From Streptomyces aureus (lineage in GTDB: Bacteria > Actinomycetota > Actinomycetes > Streptomycetales > Streptomycetaceae), in the NCBI RefSeq assembly GCF_000725495.1, contig NZ_JNZD01000004.1, positions 372,001 through 436,000 on the forward strand: DNA of 64,000 nucleotides. The letters run 5' to 3'. The translations under genes and the position numbers were made by a program. A model generated the notes under the pieces. That model saw nothing but the letters and a program-made list of their open reading frames with translations. It made no database searches and had not been told where the DNA came from. Shown here piece by piece: positions 46,163 through 56,479 of this stretch. Position 1 is the stretch's first letter; each line of letters starts with the position of its first letter.

Positions 46163-46300
46163 CGAGCCGGGGCGGCGGGGGCCGCACCGGGGGCTCCGCC
46201 CGCGTCAGGGGGTGATGCCTGGGTCCCGCGGCCCAGGTCAGGAGCTGACTGCCGGGTCCCGGGTCAGGCGGGCGGGTCAGGGGGATTCCCTGGTACCGGG

Positions 46301-46654
46301 TCAGGCGGGCTGCCAGAGTTCGATCCGGTTGCCCTCCGGGTCGGTGACCCAGCCGAACCGGCCGACGCCGTCCATGTCCTGGGTCTCCTGCGCCACGTCC
46401 GCTCCCCGGGCGCGCAGTTGCGCGAGCATGGCGTCCAGGTCGCGGACCCGGAAGTTGAGCATGGTCTGCTGGGCGGGGGACCCGAAGTAGTCGGTCCCGG
46501 ACTCGAAGGCCGCGAACACCGTGGGCCCGGCGTCCGGCCGCCACAGGCCGTTCTCGTCGGCGTCCAGGCCCAGGCACTCCCGGTACCAGGCGCCGAGGGC
46601 CGCCGGGTCGGCCGCCCGCAGGAAGTAACCGCCGATGCCAAGTACGCGTTCCAT
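46301..46654 (-). CDS. VOC family protein (glyoxalase/bleomycin-resistance-like)
   Basis: A 117-residue single-domain VOC protein with MERVLGIGGYFLRAADPAALGAWYRECLGL at the start and the closing DPEGNRIELWQPA. It lacks a first-position metal His, so it may bind a ligand rather than catalyse. Its stop is 139 bp from the decarboxylase stop (convergent). Confidence 0.83.
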   Translation of the reverse strand: MERVLGIGGYFLRAADPAALGAWYRECLGLDADENGLWRPDAGPTVFAAFESGTDYFGSPAQQTMLNFRVRDLDAMLAQLRARGADVAQETQDMDGVGRFGWVTDPEGNRIELWQPA

Positions 46655-46714
46655 GCGGCCATCCTGTCAGGAAGGGTGCCGTCGGGCCCGGCACCACACC
46701 CCTTTTCGCGCGAC

Positions 46715-47518
46715 TCAGCTCCCGTCCTCGCGCTCGCCGCCGACCGCCTCCCTGAACCCCTTGTTGACGCCCAGCAGACCGCCGTCGACGCACAGGGTCG
46801 TGCCGGTGATCCAGGCCGCGTCCCGCGAGGCGAGGAAGGCGACGGCGGCGGCGATGTCCTCCGGTTCGCCGACCCGCCCGAGCGGATAGAGCCGGGACGC
46901 GGCGGCGAGATCGTCCTCGTGGCCCTCCCACGCCGTGGTGCGGACCGTCCCGGGCGCCACGAGGTTGACGCGCACACCCCGGGCCGCCGCGTGGCCGGCC
47001 AGGGTGCGGGTGAGCGACATCAGCCCCGCCTTGGCCGCGCTGTAGGCATGGTTGCCGAAGTCCTGGATCCCGTTGACCGAGCCGATCGTGACGATGGCCC
47101 CGCGGCCGGAGGCGACCAGGTGCGGCAGGGCGGCGCGGGCGCAGCGGTAGGCGCCGGTCAGGGTGATGTCGAGGTCGGCGGCCCAGTCCTCGTCGCTCTC
47201 GTCCTCGAAGAGCGGGGCGTCGGGGCTGCACCGGTAGGCATTGTTGACCAGGACGTCGAGCGAGCCGAAGGTGTCGACGGCGTACGCCACCGCGGCCTCG
47301 ACCTCGGCCCGCCGGCCCACGTCGCAGCCGAACGCCTCGGCGCGCGAGCCGAGTTCGCGCAGCGCGGCGGCGGTCTTCTCGGCCGCGGCCACGTCCACGT
47401 CGGTGATCAGGACGTGCGCGCCCTCCGCGGCCAGGCGGCGGGCGGTCGCCGCCCCGATGCCGCGGGCCGCGCCCGTGATCAGAACACCGTGTCCCTCGAA
47501 GCGCCTCATCGCAGTCAT
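46715..47518 (-). CDS. SDR family oxidoreductase
   Basis: A 267-residue short-chain dehydrogenase: TGAARGIG nucleotide-binding glycine motif near residue 16, NNAYR, catalytic Ser in GSVNGIQ and Tyr-x-x-x-Lys in AYSAAKAG, and the C-terminus VDGGLLG. The start at 47518 has GGAGGT 13 bases upstream; an alternative ATG is three codons in. Together with the VOC gene it forms a likely unit. Confidence 0.88.
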   Translation of the reverse strand: MTAMRRFEGHGVLITGAARGIGAATARRLAAEGAHVLITDVDVAAAEKTAAALRELGSRAEAFGCDVGRRAEVEAAVAYAVDTFGSLDVLVNNAYRCSPDAPLFEDESDEDWAADLDITLTGAYRCARAALPHLVASGRGAIVTIGSVNGIQDFGNHAYSAAKAGLMSLTRTLAGHAAARGVRVNLVAPGTVRTTAWEGHEDDLAAASRLYPLGRVGEPEDIAAAVAFLASRDAAWITGTTLCVDGGLLGVNKGFREAVGGEREDGS

Positions 47519-47653
47519 GGCAGGGAAGCTACCTCCATGATCGCCGCAGCGACAGACGTCCGTCCGGACTCCAGGTCCCGGCTCCAGGTCCCGGTGCCCT
47601 GCTCCCTGGACGGCCCGCGATCAGCGCCACCCCTGCTCCCGAAGGGCCTGGGG

Positions 47654-48580
47654 TCAGCGGTACCCCGTGACGTCCGCCGGTCCCCCCTTGTCCTGCACCT
47701 CGACCATGTAGCGCCAGGCGTCCGGGCGACTGCCGTCCCGGTCGGTGAAGCCGTACACCTGGGCGAGCTGCCCGCTGGAGAGGGACTGCCCGTTCCAGCG
47801 CGCGCGTCCGGGGTCCGCGGCGAGCGCGGCGACCGCGCGCCCCACGTAGTACGGCGTCTCGGAGATGGCGAAGTGCGGCTCGCGCTCCTCGGCGTCGTGC
47901 CAGTTCTCCTCGGTCACGCCGAAGGCCTCCAGCATGATCTCCGAGCGCATCCAGCCCGGGGTGAGCGCCACGGCGGTGGCACCGCGCGGGCCCAGTTCGT
48001 GTCCGAGGGCGAACGCCATGCGCAGCACGGAGGCCTTGGCGATGTCGTAGAAGAAGGAGACCCGGTAGGTGTCCCGGTTGTACTCGGCGGTGCCGTCGGT
48101 CATCTCGACGACGAGGCCGCCGGGCGTGCGCAGCAGCAGGGGCAGCGCGTGATGGCTGGTGATCGCGTGGGTCTCGACGGCGAGCCGGAGCATCCTGCGG
48201 CCGTTGTCGAGGTCGTGCTCCCACAGGGGGGTGTCCCACTCGAAGAGTTTCTCGGCGCCCCAGATGTCGTTGACCAGGACGTCGAGGCGGCCCTGCTCGT
48301 CGGCGATCCGGGCGACGAGGGTCTCCACCTCGGCCGGGACGAGATGGTCGGTCGGGACCGCGATCCCGCGTCCGCCCGCCGCGGTGACGAGGTCGGCCGT
48401 GTCCTCGATGGTCTCGGGGCGGTCGTACTCCGAGCGCCGCTCCCGGGTGCTGCGGCCGGTCACGTAGACGGTGGCGCCGGCCGCGCCCAGTTCCACGGCG
48501 ATTCCGCGGCCCGCGCCGCGGGTCGCGCCCGCCACCAGCGCGACCTTGTCCCGCAGTGTTTCCTGCGACGGCCCTGACAT
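47654..48580 (-). CDS. SDR family oxidoreductase (ATRGAG subtype)
   Basis: A 308-residue short-chain dehydrogenase with a variant cofactor motif AGATRGAGRG near residue 18 and the catalytic Tyr/Lys in FFYDIAKASV. It is longer than classical members because of a C-terminal region (SSGQLAQVYGFTDRDGSRPDAW) of the type seen in streptomycete SDR proteins. Substrate unknown. It lies 135 bp upstream of the previous SDR gene on the same strand. Confidence 0.87.
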   Translation of the reverse strand: MSGPSQETLRDKVALVAGATRGAGRGIAVELGAAGATVYVTGRSTRERRSEYDRPETIEDTADLVTAAGGRGIAVPTDHLVPAEVETLVARIADEQGRLDVLVNDIWGAEKLFEWDTPLWEHDLDNGRRMLRLAVETHAITSHHALPLLLRTPGGLVVEMTDGTAEYNRDTYRVSFFYDIAKASVLRMAFALGHELGPRGATAVALTPGWMRSEIMLEAFGVTEENWHDAEEREPHFAISETPYYVGRAVAALAADPGRARWNGQSLSSGQLAQVYGFTDRDGSRPDAWRYMVEVQDKGGPADVTGYR

Positions 48581-48754
48581 GTCCGACCTCCGTGCGCGTA
48601 GCGTCGTCGGGTCCCGGGCCCGTCCGACGGGAATCGCCGGACAGGCCCGAGCCCGTCTCTCGCTCCGAGCCTCTCCTAGAAGCCGGACATCTTCTGTCAG
48701 GTATCCGTCCGGCGTTCTCCCCGTGTCGCCGCGCCGGCGGCACGGGGTGCCGGG

Positions 48755-49384
48755 TCAGTGGCCGCGGGCGACCCACGCCTCCAGGTGGGGAGCCTCCGCC
48801 CCGATGGTGGTCGTCTCGCCGTGTCCGGTCCGTACGACGGTGTCGGCCGGCAGGGTGAGCAGCCGGTCGCGGATCGACTCGATGATCGTCGGGAAGTGGG
48901 AGTAGGACCGGCCGGTGGCTCCGGGGCCGCCCTGGAAGAGGGTGTCGCCGGAGAAGAGGGTGCCCAGGCCCGGGTCATAGAGGCAGACCGCGCCGGGGGC
49001 GTGGCCCGGGGTGTGCAGCACGGTCAGGTCGGTGCCCGCCGCCTCGATCACCTGGCCGTCCTGGAGCCAGGCGTCGGGCATGCGGTCGGGGTGGGTGAGC
49101 TTCCACAGCGGCAGGTCGTCGGGGTGGAGCCAGATGGTGGCCCCGGTGCGGTCCGCCAGGGCCGGGGCGGCGTCGATGTGGTCGTTGTGGGCGTGGGTGC
49201 AGACGATCCCGCGCAGCCGGCGGTCGCCCAGCGCCTCGGCGATCGCGTCGGCGTCGTGTGCGGCGTCGATCACGACGGCCTCGTGGTCGTCGCCGACGAT
49301 CCACACGTTGTTGTCGACCTCCCAGGTGCCGCCGTCGAGCTCGAACGTGCCCGAGGTGACGAGGTGTTCGATGCGCGCGACCAT
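48755..49384 (-). CDS. MBL-fold metallo-hydrolase, partner of MscR (putative S-formylmycothiol hydrolase-type)
   Basis: A 209-residue metallo-beta-lactamase-fold enzyme with CTHAHNDHIDAAPAL as its metal-binding loop, HTPGHAPGAV, SGDTLF and a final TGHGE histidine. It starts inside the stop codon of mscR (TGATG overlap) and so is translationally coupled. In actinobacteria this paired gene is thought to hydrolyse S-formylmycothiol, the product of the MscR reaction; this is inference from the pairing. Confidence 0.86.
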   Translation of the reverse strand: MVARIEHLVTSGTFELDGGTWEVDNNVWIVGDDHEAVVIDAAHDADAIAEALGDRRLRGIVCTHAHNDHIDAAPALADRTGATIWLHPDDLPLWKLTHPDRMPDAWLQDGQVIEAAGTDLTVLHTPGHAPGAVCLYDPGLGTLFSGDTLFQGGPGATGRSYSHFPTIIESIRDRLLTLPADTVVRTGHGETTTIGAEAPHLEAWVARGH

Positions 49385-50469
49385 CAGAACTCCACCACCG
49401 ACCGCAGCACGTCGCCGTGGTGCATCCGCTCGAAGGCCGCCTCGATGTCGTCCAGGGCGATCGTCTCGCTCACGAACGCGCCCAGGTCCAGGCGTCCTTG
49501 GAGGTGCAGGTCGATCAGCATCGGGAAGTCGCGGGAGGGCAGACAGTCGCCGTACCAGGACGACTTGAGGGAGCCGCCGCGGCCGAAGACGTCGATCAGC
49601 GGGAGTTCGAGCTTCATGTCGGGGGTGGGCACCCCGACGAGGACGACGGTTCCGGCGAGGTCGCGGGCGTAGAAGGCCTGCTGGTAGGTCTCGGGGCGGC
49701 CGACGGCCTCGATGACGACGTCGGCGCCGAAGCCGCCGGTGAGCTCGCGGATCGCCTCGACGGCGTCCGTGTTCCGGGAGTTGACCGTGTGCGTGGCCCC
49801 GAGCTTCTCGGCGGTCGCGAGCTTGCGGTCGTCGATGTCCACGGCGATGATCTTCGCCGCGCCCGCGAGCCGGGAGCCCGCGATCGCCGCGTCCCCGACG
49901 CCGCCGCAGCCGATCACGGCCACGGTGTCACCGCGTCCGACGTTGCCCGTGTTGATGGCGGCACCGATCCCGGCCATCACTCCGCAGCCGAGGAGTCCGG
50001 CCACGGCCGGGGAGACCGACGGGTCGACCTTGGTGCACTGTCCGGCCGCGACCAGCGTCTTCTCGGCGAAGGCTCCGATGCCGAGGGCCGGGGACAGTTC
50101 GGTGCCGTCCTTCAGGGTCATCTTCTGCTTCGCGTTGTGGGTGTCGAAGCAGTACCAGGGGCGTCCGCGCAGACAGGCACGGCACTGTCCGCACACCGCA
50201 CGCCAGTTGAGGATCACGAAGTCGCCGGGGGCCACGTCCGTGACTCCGGCGCCGACCGACTCCACGACCCCGGCCGCCTCGTGGCCGAGCAGGAACGGGA
50301 AGTCGTCGTTGATGCCGCCCTGCTTGTAGTGCAGGTCCGTGTGGCAGACGCCGCAGGCCTGGATCTTCACCACGGCCTCGCCGGGCCCCGGATCGGGCAC
50401 GACGATCGTCTCGACGCGCACCGGCTCGTTCTTGCCCGGTGCGATCACGCCCCGTACTTCCTGCGCCAT
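49384..50469 (-). CDS. mscR: S-(hydroxymethyl)mycothiol dehydrogenase
   Basis: A 361-residue zinc-dependent alcohol dehydrogenase beginning with the family-typical [22 protein letters not shown]. Catalytic zinc ligands lie in CGVCHTD and GHEAAG, structural zinc Cys in [15 protein letters not shown], and the NAD site is [11 protein letters not shown]. It oxidises S-(hydroxymethyl)mycothiol (the formaldehyde adduct) or reduces S-nitrosomycothiol with NAD. The start at 50469 matches the conserved N-terminus and follows a GGGAAGGG site. The sulfane-sulfur operon lies divergent upstream. Confidence 0.93.
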   Translation of the reverse strand: MAQEVRGVIAPGKNEPVRVETIVVPDPGPGEAVVKIQACGVCHTDLHYKQGGINDDFPFLLGHEAAGVVESVGAGVTDVAPGDFVILNWRAVCGQCRACLRGRPWYCFDTHNAKQKMTLKDGTELSPALGIGAFAEKTLVAAGQCTKVDPSVSPAVAGLLGCGVMAGIGAAINTGNVGRGDTVAVIGCGGVGDAAIAGSRLAGAAKIIAVDIDDRKLATAEKLGATHTVNSRNTDAVEAIRELTGGFGADVVIEAVGRPETYQQAFYARDLAGTVVLVGVPTPDMKLELPLIDVFGRGGSLKSSWYGDCLPSRDFPMLIDLHLQGRLDLGAFVSETIALDDIEAAFERMHHGDVLRSVVEF

Positions 50470-50631
50470 GTGAATGAGCCCTTCCCTAGATGGACCTTCC
50501 ACCGACCGACCCTACGGGGTGACCCGCCGGTAGAAGGCCAGGTAGGGCGCGGCGGCCCCGGGCGCGGGTCCCCGGGCGGGCTCCCGCGCCGGGCCCACCG
50601 GCCCGAGGGGGCCTCGCCACGATCTCTCGGA

Positions 50632-50645
50632 TACCCCCGGGGGTA
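50632..50645. promoter_or_regulatory. CsoR/CstR-type operator, copy 1
   Basis: TACCCCCGGGGGTA, a perfect 14-bp palindrome in the divergent region between mscR and the persulfide dioxygenase gene. The G-tract palindrome is the operator type of CsoR-family repressors. Confidence 0.8.
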
Positions 50646-50663
50646 CCTCTGCTACGGTGGATA

Positions 50664-50677
50664 TACCCCCGGGGGTA
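50664..50677. promoter_or_regulatory. CsoR/CstR-type operator, copy 2
   Basis: A second perfect TACCCCCGGGGGTA, centred 32 bp from copy 1 (three helical turns) and 54 bp upstream of the GTG start of the persulfide dioxygenase gene. Confidence 0.82.
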
Positions 50678-50730
50678 ATTTTCACCGAGCCGGGAAGCCC
50701 TCGGGCTTCCCGCGGGAGAGGAGTGCGACC

Positions 50731-52317
50731 GTGTTCTTCGTCGACACCATCGAGGTGGCGGGCCTGGGCAACCGGAGCTATCTGGCGGGCGGCCCGCGTG
50801 CCGCCGTCGCCGTCGACCCGCCCAGGGACGTCGAGCAGGTGATCACAGCCGCCGCCCGTCGGGGCGCCCGGATCACGCACGTCGTCGAGACGCACCTGCA
50901 CAACGACTACGTGAGCGGCGGACTGGAGCTGGCCCGGCTCACCGGGGCCGCCTACCTGGTCCCGGCCGGAGCCCGGGTCGCCTTCGACCGTGTCCCCGTG
51001 TCCGACGGGGACACGGTGGAGATCGACGCCGGGCTGACCCTGCGGGCGCTGGCCACCCCCGGCCACACCCCGCACCACACCGCGTACGTCCTCCAGGACG
51101 ACGGCCGGGACGTGGCGGCCTTCACCGGCGGCTCGCTGCTCATCGGCACGGTCGGCCGGCCCGATCTGGTCGAACCGCGGCTGACCCGTGAACTGGCCCG
51201 CGCCCAGCACGCGTCGGCGCACCGGCTCGCCGCCGAGCTGCCCGACGACACGGCCGTCCTGCCCACCCACGGCTTCGGCAGCTTCTGCTCCGCCGGGTCC
51301 GCCGACGGTGACGCGACGACGATCGGACGTGAGCGCGCCGGGAACGAGGCCCTGGTCAAGGACGTCGACGCGTTCGTCGCGGACCTGCTCGCCGGCCTCG
51401 ACGACGTGCCCGCGTACTACGCCCACATGGGCCCCGCCAACGCGCAGGGCCCGGCCCCGGTCGACCTGACACCGCCCGCGCTCGCCGACGCGGCGGAGAT
51501 CGCCGCGCGGCTCGCGGCCGGCGAATGGGTCGTCGACCTGCGCAGCCGGCTGGCGTTCGCCGCGGGACACGTGGCCGGAGCCTTCAACTTCGAGGCGGAC
51601 GGGCAGCTCGCCGTGTACCTGGCCTGGCTGCTGCCCTGGGGCAGGCCGGTCACCCTGCTCGCCGAGTCGCCGGAACAACTCGCCCGCGCGCAGCGGGAAC
51701 TGGCGCGGGTCGGGATCGACCGGCCGGCCGCCGCCGCGGTCGGCTCGCCGGCCGACTGGGTGGGCGAGGACGCCCGGCCGCGCTCCTTCCGCCGCGCCTC
51801 CTTCGCCGCGCTGGCCGAGGCCTACGCCTCCCCCGCGCGGCCCGTGGTCCTGGACGTCCGGCGCGACGCCGAGCGGGCCGGGGGCCATGTCGCGGGGTCG
51901 GTGCACATCCCCGTCCACCAGGTGCGGGACCGGCTCGGGGAGATACCCGCCGGCACCGTCTGGGTGCACTGCGCCGGGGGCATGCGGGCCGCGATCGCCG
52001 CCTCGCTGCTGGACGCGGCGGGCCGGGAGGTCGTGGCCGTCGACGACTCGTTCGCCTCGGCGCTCGCATCAGGCCTGCCGATGGCCCAGGCCCCCTCGCC
52101 CGCCCCCGCTCCCGGCCACTCCGCGCATCCCGCGACTCCCGTCGCCCCGGCCGCCCCCGGTGGCAGTGGAACTCCCACGAGCCCGGCCGCAGCTGCGACG
52201 CCCGCCGCCGCCCCCGACAGCGGCCGGACGTCCACGGACACCGTCGCCGGTACGACCGACCCCGCCGGCCCCTCCGCCTCCGGGAGCGGCAGCGCGTTCG
52301 AGGACCCCGCCGCGTGA
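50731..52317 (+). CDS. Persulfide dioxygenase (ETHE1/CstB-like MBL fold) fused to tandem rhodanese domains
   Basis: A 528-residue protein. Residues 1-245 form the persulfide dioxygenase domain with metal ligands His55, His57 and Asp59 in THLHNDYVSGG, an ATPGHTPHH loop and the LPTHGFGSFC segment. Two rhodanese domains follow: the first (about 255-350) lacks a catalytic Cys, the second (about 365-450) has Cys414 in VHCAGGM. A Pro/Ala-rich tail ends the protein. It oxidises glutathione/mycothiol-type persulfides to sulfite and moves sulfane sulfur. The TauE gene follows with a GTGA overlap. GGAGAGGAG precedes the GTG. Confidence 0.9.
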   Translation: MFFVDTIEVAGLGNRSYLAGGPRAAVAVDPPRDVEQVITAAARRGARITHVVETHLHNDYVSGGLELARLTGAAYLVPAGARVAFDRVPVSDGDTVEIDAGLTLRALATPGHTPHHTAYVLQDDGRDVAAFTGGSLLIGTVGRPDLVEPRLTRELARAQHASAHRLAAELPDDTAVLPTHGFGSFCSAGSADGDATTIGRERAGNEALVKDVDAFVADLLAGLDDVPAYYAHMGPANAQGPAPVDLTPPALADAAEIAARLAAGEWVVDLRSRLAFAAGHVAGAFNFEADGQLAVYLAWLLPWGRPVTLLAESPEQLARAQRELARVGIDRPAAAAVGSPADWVGEDARPRSFRRASFAALAEAYASPARPVVLDVRRDAERAGGHVAGSVHIPVHQVRDRLGEIPAGTVWVHCAGGMRAAIAASLLDAAGREVVAVDDSFASALASGLPMAQAPSPAPAPGHSAHPATPVAPAAPGGSGTPTSPAAAATPAAAPDSGRTSTDTVAGTTDPAGPSASGSGSAFEDPAA

Positions 52318-53060
52318 GCGTCCTGATCCTCGCGCTCGTCGCCGGGGCCGTGACCGGGCTGGCGCTCGGGGCGCTGGGGGGCGGTGGGAGCGTGCTGACC
52401 GTGCCCGCCCTGATCTATCTGCTGGGGTTCACCCCCTCCGCGGCCACCACCGCGAGCCTGGTCATCGTCACCGTCACCTCTGCCACCGCGCTCTCGGGGC
52501 ACGCCCGGCAGGGCACCGTCCGCTGGCGGGCCGGAGCCCTGTTCGCGGCGGCCGGGCTGATCCCGGCGGCGCTCGGCGGGGCGGTCTCGGGACAGCTGCC
52601 TCCCGCCCTGCTGACCGGCGCCTTCTCGCTGATCGCGGGCCTGGCGGCGGTCCGGATGCTGCGGCCCGCCACCGCAGGGCCGGGAACGTCGCCCGCGGGA
52701 GCGGGCCGCATCACCGGAACGGGCGCCGGCCTCGGCGCGGTGACCGGCGTCCTCGGTGTCGGCGGCGGCTTCCTCGCCGTACCGGCCCTGGTGAACGTCG
52801 TGGGACTGCGGATGCGGGCGGCCGTCGGCACCAGCCTGCTGGTGATCACCGCGAACTCGCTCGCCGCGCTGCTGGCCCGCGCGGGAACGGCGCAGAACCT
52901 GGACTGGGCGGTCGTCGCGCCGTTCGCCGGGGCGGCCGTCCTCGGCGCCTGGGACGGCAAGCGGCTGGCCGCCCGGGTCTCGGGCGGCACGCTGCAGCGG
53001 ATCTTCGCCTGGGCGCTGCTGGCCGTGGCGGGGCTGATGCTGCTGGACGTCGTGCTGTGA
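52314..53060 (+). CDS. TauE/SafE family sulfite (anion) exporter
   Basis: A 248-residue membrane protein with two similar halves, each holding about four helices and the GGGGSVLTVPAL / GVGGGFLAVPALV motifs diagnostic of TauE/SafE. It would export sulfite made by the upstream persulfide dioxygenase, avoiding toxicity. The GTG start overlaps the previous stop (GTGA), so translation is coupled. It is convergent with the CsoR-family gene, only 3 bp apart. Confidence 0.9.
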   Translation: MSVLILALVAGAVTGLALGALGGGGSVLTVPALIYLLGFTPSAATTASLVIVTVTSATALSGHARQGTVRWRAGALFAAAGLIPAALGGAVSGQLPPALLTGAFSLIAGLAAVRMLRPATAGPGTSPAGAGRITGTGAGLGAVTGVLGVGGGFLAVPALVNVVGLRMRAAVGTSLLVITANSLAALLARAGTAQNLDWAVVAPFAGAAVLGAWDGKRLAARVSGGTLQRIFAWALLAVAGLMLLDVVL

Positions 53061-53063
53061 GGC

Positions 53064-54005
<942 letters not shown>

Positions 54006-54093
54006 GTCCGCGCGCCGTCACGGCGGCCGGGGCCGGTGCGGGCGCGTCGCCGACGTAGCCTGAACGCCCGTCCCAACTCCCGTGAGGAGCGCC

Positions 54094-55848
54094 GTGACCC
54101 TGACCGAGACCGCGCCCGAGATGCCCCCGTGGCGCCTGCTGCTCGGCTACGTACGACCGCACCGCCGGGCGCTGTTCGGGGGCGCTCTGCTGGCGCTGGC
54201 GACCGGGGCCACCGGTCTGCTGCTGCCGCTGGTGGCGCGCGGGCTCATCGACGACCTGTCGCAGGACCGGCCGATCGGACGGGCCCTGCTCGGCATGGCG
54301 GCCCTGGTCGTGACCAACGCGGCGGTGGGGGCGCTCGGTTCGTACGTGCTGCGGCGCACCGCGGAGTCGGTGGTGCTGGGCGCGCGGCGCACGCTGTCGT
54401 CGTACCTGCTGCGGCTGCGCATCCCCGCCGTGGACCGCAGCGAGCCCGGTGACCTGATGGCACGCATCACCTCCGACACGACCCTGCTGCGCGAGGTCAC
54501 CACCGATTCCCTGGTCGGCCTCGGCACCGGCGGCCTGACCCTCGTCGCGACGGTGGCGCTGATGGGCCTGGTCGACCCGGTGCTGCTCGGCGTCACGCTG
54601 GGCGTCGTGCTGTGCGCGGGCACGGTGCTCGCCCTGATCGTGCCGCGCATCAACCGGGCGAGCAGGCGGGCCCAGGACGCCGTCGGGGCGATGGGGGCCT
54701 CGCTGGAGCGGACCCTCGGCGCGCTGCGGACGGTCAAGGCGTCGGGCGCCGAGGACCGTGAGGAGCGAACCGTCCACGCGGCCGCCGAGGAGTCCTGGCG
54801 GCAGAGCGTGCGGGCGGCCAGGTGGTCGGCGGCCGCGGGCAACACGGCCGGTCTGGCGATGCAGATCGCCTTCATCACCGTCCTCGCGGTGGGCGGTGCG
54901 CGGGTCGCCACCGGCGCCATCCCCGTCGGCACGCTGGTCGCCTTCCTGCTGTACGTGTTCTATCTGATGTCGCCGATCCAGCAGGTGGTCGGCGCGGTCA
55001 CCCAGTACCAGAGCGGCACCGCCGCGCTCGCCCGTATCCAGGAGGCGCTGCGGCTGCCGGCCGAGCCCGCCGCCCCGCCCGCGCCGCTGCCGGCACCGGG
55101 CGCGCCGCCGGCGGCCCTCGCCTTCGAGGACGTCCGCTTCCGGTACGCCGACGATCTGCCGTACGTCCACCAGGGTGTGACGTTCGCCGTGCCCGCCCGG
55201 GGCCTGACCGCGTTCGTCGGCCCGTCCGGCGCGGGCAAGACCACCGTGTTCTCGCTCATCGAGCGCTTCTACGAGCCGGAGGCGGGGGTCATCAGCGTGG
55301 ACGGCCTCGCGCTGGACGCCTGGGAGCTGCCCCGGCTCCGGTCCGCCATCGGCTACGTGGAGCAGGACGCGCCCGTGCTGTCGGGCTCCCTGCGCGACAA
55401 CCTCCTGCTCGGCAATCCGGAGGCCGACGAGGGCGAGCTGGCCCGGGTGCTGAGGACGACCCGTCTGGACGGCCTCGTGGGCCGGCTGCCGAACGGTCTG
55501 GACACGCTGGTCGGCCATCGCGGCACCAAGCTGTCCGGCGGTGAGCGCCAGCGCGTGGCCATCGCCCGGGCCCTGCTGCGCCGCCCCCGGCTGCTGCTCC
55601 TGGACGAAGCCACCTCGCAGCTCGACGCCGTCAACGAGGCGGCGCTGCGCGACACGGTCGCGGACGTGGCCCGTACGACGACGGTGCTGGTGGTGGCGCA
55701 CCGGCTGTCCACCGTGACGTCGGCCGACCGGATCGTGGTGATGGACGCGGGCCGCGTCCGGGCGGTGGGCACCCACCGCGAGCTCGTCGAGGCGGACCCG
55801 CTCTACGCCGAACTGGCCGCCACCCAGTTCCTCGCGGCCGCTGGATGA
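54094..55848 (+). CDS. ABC transporter, fused permease and ATPase (exporter type)
   Basis: A 584-residue half-transporter. Six membrane helices (about 20-310) precede the ATPase. Walker [10 protein letters not shown] is near residue 376, the signature [10 protein letters not shown] near 480, and Walker [13 protein letters not shown] near 500. Homologues of this fused type export drugs, peptides or lipids. GTG at 54094 has GAGGAGC upstream. It would act as a homodimer. Confidence 0.9.
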   Translation: MTLTETAPEMPPWRLLLGYVRPHRRALFGGALLALATGATGLLLPLVARGLIDDLSQDRPIGRALLGMAALVVTNAAVGALGSYVLRRTAESVVLGARRTLSSYLLRLRIPAVDRSEPGDLMARITSDTTLLREVTTDSLVGLGTGGLTLVATVALMGLVDPVLLGVTLGVVLCAGTVLALIVPRINRASRRAQDAVGAMGASLERTLGALRTVKASGAEDREERTVHAAAEESWRQSVRAARWSAAAGNTAGLAMQIAFITVLAVGGARVATGAIPVGTLVAFLLYVFYLMSPIQQVVGAVTQYQSGTAALARIQEALRLPAEPAAPPAPLPAPGAPPAALAFEDVRFRYADDLPYVHQGVTFAVPARGLTAFVGPSGAGKTTVFSLIERFYEPEAGVISVDGLALDAWELPRLRSAIGYVEQDAPVLSGSLRDNLLLGNPEADEGELARVLRTTRLDGLVGRLPNGLDTLVGHRGTKLSGGERQRVAIARALLRRPRLLLLDEATSQLDAVNEAALRDTVADVARTTTVLVVAHRLSTVTSADRIVVMDAGRVRAVGTHRELVEADPLYAELAATQFLAAAG

Positions 55849-55933
55849 CCCCGGCACCCGGACCGCACCCCGGAACCGGGCCCGCGGTACCGGGTCACTG
55901 GTCGCAGTTCCGGGCCGCGGTGCCGGGGCCGCG

Positions 55934-56081
55934 GGTCGCGGTCCCGGATGCCGGGTCGCGGTCCCGGGTGCCGGGTCGCGGTTCGCGGGCCGCGGGTGCC
56001 GGGTCGCGGTCCCGGATGTCGGTTCGCGGTCCCGGGTGCCGGTTCGCGGTCCCGGGTGCCGGTTCGCGGTTCGCGGGCCGC
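55934..56081. repeat. 20-bp tandem repeats (about seven copies)
   Basis: Units of GGTCGCGGTCCCGGATGCCG and close variants (GGTCGCGGTCCCGGGTGCCG, GTTCGCGGTCCCGGGTGCCG) in head-to-tail order after the ABC transporter, in the 631-bp gap (55849-56479) before the AraC gene. All six frames are open through it, which produces spurious frames. Confidence 0.8.
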
Positions 56082-56118
56082 AGGTCGCAGTCACGGGTCT
56101 CGGTCCGCGTGCCGGGCC

Positions 56119-56181
56119 GCAGGTCGCAGGTCGCAGGTCGCAGGTCGCAGGTCGCAGGTCGCAGGTCGCAGGTCGCAGGTC
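56119..56181. repeat. 7-bp tandem repeat GCAGGTC x9
   Basis: Nine perfect copies of GCAGGTC (63 bp) in a row, directly after the 20-bp array, ending GCAGCC. The remaining part of the gap (56182-56480) holds more degenerate GGTCTCGG/GGTCCCGG elements. No gene is called. Confidence 0.9.
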
Positions 56182-56479
56182 GCAGCCACGGTTCTCGGCC
56201 CGGGGACACGGGTCTCGGTCCGCGTGCAGGGTCGCGGGTCCCGGTGCCGGGTCTCCGGTCCCGGTCCCGGTGCCGAGTCCCGGTCCCGGGTCTCGGCACC
56301 CGGTCCGGGGCCGTGCCCGCACCCGCACCCCGGCGAAGAAGCCCGTGACGGTTCCTTGGCGACGGCCCGGCTCTCCTCTATCGTGATGCCTCCTTCCCGC
56401 CACGACGGCGGCCGGCCCCGCGCGGCCGGCCCCGACCGGGCGGCAAGGCACGTCCCACCGGATACCCAGGCGACTGATC

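Noticed and set aside
55934..56181. CRISPR array or repeat protein gene
   Set aside because: Repeats are contiguous without unique spacers, and the open frames through them arise because the repeats lack stops in several frames.
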